Notes under the pieces: generated by a model | Databases searched by the model: none | Told to the model about the DNA's origin: nothing | What the model saw: the letters and a program-made list of their open reading frames with translations, nothing else | Program-made: the position numbers and the translations under genes | In this document: piece after piece, positions 59,393 through 64,000 of the stretch | Layout of the letters: each line of letters begins with the position of its first letter | Position numbering within the stretch: the stretch's first letter is position 1 | Assembly: GCA_948567375.1 (NCBI GenBank) | Contig: OX419757.1 | Span: forward strand, 3,224,001 to 3,288,000 | DNA: 64,000 nt | Source: Lunularia cruciata | Taxonomy: Eukaryota; Streptophyta; Marchantiopsida; Lunulariales; Lunulariaceae | Direction of reading: 5' to 3'

Positions 59393-62300
59393 TGCTTGGA
59401 AGGTACAAAGTAGCTTCCTAGATACTTCTAAAATATTCTAGGCTAATTTGGCCTATTTGCTACTTTATTAGCCTTCACTAACTCATCAGTAAATTCCATA
59501 TTGTTACAATGATCATCATGTACATGTTTGATTTGAGTACACACATCAATGTGAGGAAACTACCAAGGGAAGCATAACATCTCCGCCTCCAACCACTCGG
59601 TCGCCTCTTGGCAAGCATCCTTGTATGTAAGCCTAAGAGAATCTAGCAAAGTCCTCACCTCATGTAGAGTTCTCTAGCCACTCTCCAATAGCTCCATAGC
59701 AATGAAAAACTCTCTCACATAAAATATCTCTTGAAGTCTATATGCCTCACCATCAACTCTCTCTCTCTCATATCCAACTCATCAATCCTCTCAACTCTAT
59801 CACCAATAAGGCTATCAAGCTCTACAACTCTCTGATCACATGCTCTCTCTTCTTGCTCCCTCTCTCTAACAGCGTTTAGTGTGCTAACCTCCCATGAATT
59901 GTACTCTCTTCAGTGGATAAATCCACCTCCTACATGGCCAATATTGTTTGTCTCTCCATAACAATATGCTCCTCTAACCTCATCTACTTCTTCCTCTCTC
60001 CTAGTCTACTCTCTCAATGGCTCATCCTAAACTCATACTCCATTAGTCTATGCTCTTCAAGATGAAACTGCTCTTCTTGGTCAACTAGATGCTCCCCTAA
60101 AGGTACAAACACATGAGTCTCTTTAGGTAGAATAGGAGGCTCCATTTTGATGGGAGCACTACACTATTGAAAGTGAGCATATGAAGTGCTCCCATGGGGC
60201 TCAAATGCATAAGCAACAACCTCATAGGGAGCACATGGAGAGGGGTTCTCTCATGGGAAGAATGAGCATGACATTGACGTGTACACAAAATCTATACATG
60301 ATCATGAACAAGATGAAACCGTTGAACCTCATAAACATTCATCCATATCATCTTATATCAAAATCATATCAAAAAATGTAAATTAATGAATTATTTAATG
60401 ACAATGACTTTAGTGTTAACCTTTATATGAGCATAACCACCATCATGCTCCATCATAATACACAAATAAATATATTGATATCTATATAAACATTGCTCTA
60501 TGCAAGTCACTCATCCTTATAATCATCATGGTCATTGGGTGCCTCCTCTCCATCATCTTCATCCTCAATGCCATAAACCTCCTTTATCTCTCCGAGGTAC
60601 AACATCTTCCTCAACCACCAGTCCTCTCTCCATGAACAAGTAGGTAAGGACCTGCACTACATGAGTTACACAAAACCGTCTAGACTTCAGGTGACAAAGT
60701 TGCCTATGAACTACAACTAGCTCAACCTCAATAGCAAATAAAATAAGGTCAGCCCAATCATAGAACACCAAGGTAAAATGCTCCATCTTACTCTTCACTA
60801 TCAAAATGACATTCCCATGTACTACTCTTGGATGCCTAGATGGAATAAGAAGAGAACATAACATCTTTAAGAAAGGCTTGAATCTAAGGTATGCACAATA
60901 GCGGCTTATAAGAAGCTGTCACCACGCTCAAAGAACAGTGGTGAACAGCCAAAAGGCATTGTGCTAAATATCTCTTGGCAATATGGTCTCTCAAAGGAAA
61001 CCAGTCTTCAACCAAACTTTGAGTGACTGTCTTCCTCCTTGGCTCTATTTATCTAGCACCATTTCATGTAGGCATGTAATTAATCATTGTATTAAATCTA
61101 ACTAACCAAGGTCCTTCAATTGTTTCTGTTCTCCTTAGCTCCTCCTTGTCAACCACTCTCTCGTACCCTTGCATTTCTATATATGGATTTCTGGTTGTTC
61201 TCACCACCACTATTCTATGATTTTAAGTTTTCTCTATTTTCATTGTTTTAGGTTCTCTCTCTTCTATTCTATCCACAAGTCACACCACCGACCTCTTGAA
61301 TTTTCAATTGGAGCTTTTAGCTTTTTGGCAATGCATTTTCAGTTTTTGCAATAGTCTAGATTCTGCTCTCCTTATGAGTCATCACCAGCAAGATGAGATC
61401 ATACCCTAAACCTCAAGTGGGTTGAATTCACAAATGCCTACCACTCATTTTCAGTTTTTGCAAACTCAAGGTTCTGCAAACTCAAGATTCTACAAAACTT
61501 CATCCTACACTCTTCAAATGCACTTTCTTTTTTCAAGTCAAATTCCCTAAGCATTATATATATCTCTGTTTGATTTCCTCAAGTCTCTTGAGTCAATTTA
61601 CTAAACCCTCAACCAATTTCCTAAACACTCACTTCTTTCCTCTTCTCTTCTCTCTGAGTCCTCCTCTTTTCAAAAAAACTTTTGTGTCTTTAGGAGCGGG
61701 AAAATCTTTTTTTTAAATCTTCAAAAGAAGATTTTCATGCTCCTAAACCTTCTAAGTTTCATCACTCAATGCACAAACCGTCCAAAATTCCATCTATCAA
61801 CATCCAACCCTCCACAACAAACAACCCAATGAATTAGAGTGAAGAGTTGATTGATATTTTCTCCTCCTAAATATTTTCCACAATTTGAAATCTCTCATAA
61901 TTAAGTACTTGCACATATATGTTGCACATAGTAGAGATGAACATCTAATTTCAAGGAGAGTGAAGAGTCATCCTCAAACTGACTCCTCTCTTTTCCCTTC
62001 TCAATTGCGTCAAAAGAAAATCTTTCCTTAGAGATAAAATCAAAAATTTTACACATGGTTCTTCATAACACATAAATCAAAATTCAAAGCAGACAAAAAC
62101 TCAAAGTGGACAATGTGTATAGAAATCTAATCTGAATGAAGTTGAATAAAGAATCCAAACAAAGTTGAATCAAGCATAGAAGATAATAAAAAATAGATTA
62201 ATATAGCAAATGAACAAAGTAGAAGATTATATTAAGAGATAGAGGAATCCAAGTAGAATTCATGTGTCAAAAAAATTTTAAGTGGTATGTGAATACTACT

Positions 62301-63235
62301 TGGTCATGCTAATACTACATAGACAATACTCAATAATAGGCATTACTCACTATTCTCTACATGGGACTAGTTTCATCCAAGGATGGAACCATGCTCATGA
62401 GGCTCATAATGCTCTTTATTTCCTTGGGTGTTCTCCTTGCTTTTGCTAACTCTATAATGCCTTTTGAAACCATTTAAACTTTGCACTTCTTTCTTTGATT
62501 TTCAACTTCTCCATCTTGGCAAGTCTCTTCTCATTCTTGGAATCAATGTATTCTTCTCCATCTCACTTTGCATTTTTAGCTTCTTTATCTTGGCAAGTCT
62601 TTGAGCTTCAATTTCAACAAGCTTGCATCTCTACCTAGATTCAATTATTTTTGTTCTCAGTTTTGTAACACATGAGAGATTGTGTGCAAACATAGCCATT
62701 ATGGAAGAGACATGTGTCTGAACTCAAGATATATTCCTTCTTTTATTGGATTCACTCTCTTGGATTAATTCACTCTCTCAACCACCTCCATCATTCTTAC
62801 CATTGAGCTCCCCTTGATCTGCTTTAATGGCTCTTAGGTTCACACATGGAATATTTGGTGGAGTATGATACTCTAGATGTAATGGGTGTTGTGCTCTCCT
62901 TGTGCCGGTGCTCAGTTTTTCTCTCCTTGTTTAGGTGCTTGTAGCAAAGTCTTGAGAGTATTGTTTGTAAGGAATATACTATGATTTTTGTACGTTAGGT
63001 TTAGGAGGAAAAGCAATAGAATCAAAACCTTCTAAGAAAGTGAATCTTGACACATGTGTAGTCTTGGAAGCATGATCAAGCATTTAGGGTTCACACGTGA
63101 CTTGGAAAGAGGAATCTTACTCCAATATCATCTATGAAAAATCATTCTCTACTCCTCAAGTTATACAGGCAATAGGAGTATATTAGCTGTATTACCAAAT
63201 AATCTATCCATTCTAGTGTTTTAGCTCCTTGTGTA
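59393..63235. other. decayed repetitive DNA
   Basis: No recognisable gene. The plus strand is pyrimidine-rich, with many CTCTC runs (59750-60050, 61250-61700). Minus-strand 60565-60864 is open for 99 codons without recognisable domain. Confidence 0.35.
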
Positions 63236-63830
63236 TAAGGCCTTATCCAATGTATTTTTCATTTTGACACAACATACCATCCACAAACCTATGGAAAAAT
63301 AGAGCAAGAAATCATACTATCAAGGACATGCTATGGGGCTTCAATCTAGAAGAGCAATAAAGGTGGGACACACTATTTCCTCTAGTGGAGTTTGCCTACA
63401 ACAATATGGTGAATGCATCTACAAAGATCACATTGTTCCCTATGTATGGAGAAAACCCTTTCACACCTTCAAGCTTGATAAAGGTCAACCCAATGGCTAC
63501 AAACAATAAATTTGTCAACACTTTTGTGTCTAGAATCAAAGAGGGCATGGAGAATGCCAAGAATCGGTTGCAAATAGCCCAAAATTGACCAAAAAAAATG
63601 AAAATGCACATTGCTAGCACATGGAGTTTGAAGTCGAAGACAAGTGTGGCTATCACAACAAACATTATGTTGATTGGCCTTTGTAAGTTCAAACCTTGCG
63701 TTTTTGGTCCTTTTCTCATCATTCAACAACTAGGAGCAATGGTGTATCACCTCTAGTTACCTTCATACATGAAGATCCATCCATTGTTCCATGTGTTTTG
63801 CTATGATGTTATGTAGCAACCTCCATAATT
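63236..63830 (+). pseudogene. Ty3/gypsy integrase remnant
   Basis: Translated with several stops, the plus strand gives the end of a gypsy integrase core. First is a TYHPQTYGKIEQ segment (family: SYHPQTDGQTER, holding the catalytic Glu; here Glu is kept in KIEQ), then PLVEFAYNNMVNASTKITLF (family: PLAEFAYNNSVHxSTGMTPF). A helical NNKFVNTFVSRIKEGMENAK segment follows, then CVFGPFLIIQQLGAMVYHL and MKIHPLFHV (family: GPFxIxxxxGxVAYxLxLP, IHPVFHVS). Several in-frame stops show that it is dead. Reverse transcriptase would be expected upstream but cannot be recognised there. Confidence 0.85.
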
Positions 63831-64000
63831 TCCTTCCATACAAGAAGGTTGATCTTGTTCAACACTCATTGATGCAATGGAAGAATACAAAATAGAACAC
63901 ATTCTTCAAAAATGCATTTGAGGTACTTGCCATCAACATGTGGAATATCATTGGAAAGGGTATTCATAATATGAGGCAACCTAGGAGCCCACAACTAAGT
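63831..64000. other. right window edge
   Basis: Sequence following the gypsy integrase remnant; the element probably continues past the edge. No chromodomain can be recognised. Confidence 0.3.

Noticed and set aside
1-64000. CRISPR arrays, operons, phage or integron structures
   Set aside because: No regularly spaced direct repeats with unique spacers and no prokaryotic gene organisation; spliced plant genes dominate.

Overview
The window looks like nuclear DNA of a land plant, most likely a moss such as Physcomitrium patens; the species is inferred. The evidence is spliced genes with GT-AG introns of plant families (UDP-arabinopyranose mutase, MED18, plant-type APH1, plant GDSL esterase), an AT-rich background, Ty1/copia and Ty3/gypsy retrotransposon remains, and a copy of a plant-mitochondrial tRNA gene. 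No bacterial-style operon is present; each gene is a separate transcription unit. All spliced models were built by reading splice sites and checking phase by hand.

Layout. (1) 1-15.0 kb: two paralogous four-exon RGP/UAM genes, one + (3853-5671) and one - (13054-14952), tail to tail across 7.4 kb with no recognisable gene. They would interconvert UDP-arabinopyranose and UDP-arabinofuranose for wall polysaccharides. (2) 15-19.3 kb: no recognisable gene, one copy of a dispersed repeat. (3) 19.4-26.1 kb: MED18 (+), whose third intron holds a complete but dead antisense copia element (20501-25387) with 497/496 bp LTRs and a perfect 5 bp target duplication, TACTC. (4) 28.9-29.3 kb: intronless TXNL4B/DIM2-like splicing factor (-). 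(5) 30.9-33.6 kb: five-exon tropinone-reductase-like SDR (-). (6) 33.9-37.8 kb: AT-rich, holding several copies of the GGGGCTTAGCCCC repeat. (7) 37.8-40.4 kb: five-exon GDSL esterase (-). (8) 40.4-45.4 kb: AT-rich non-coding DNA with local duplications and a hairpin. (9) 45.4-48.5 kb: six-exon APH1, a gamma-secretase subunit (-). (10) 48.5-64 kb: decayed, CpG-poor repetitive DNA with a mitochondrial trnS-like copy (anticodon TCA), an FCP1/NIF-like remnant, gag-like Lys/Glu-rich debris, a minisatellite and a gypsy integrase remnant at the right edge.

The genes are housekeeping or enzyme genes (wall sugar metabolism, transcription, splicing, membrane proteolysis, ester hydrolysis, redox) and show no shared pathway. 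The main points of interest are the retrotransposon inside an otherwise continuous MED18 gene, the tail-to-tail RGP pair, a dispersed repeat family with one truncated copy inside a 19 bp direct repeat, the altered mitochondrial tRNA copy, and a perfect 34 bp palindrome in an SDR intron. I found no convincing new multi-gene system.
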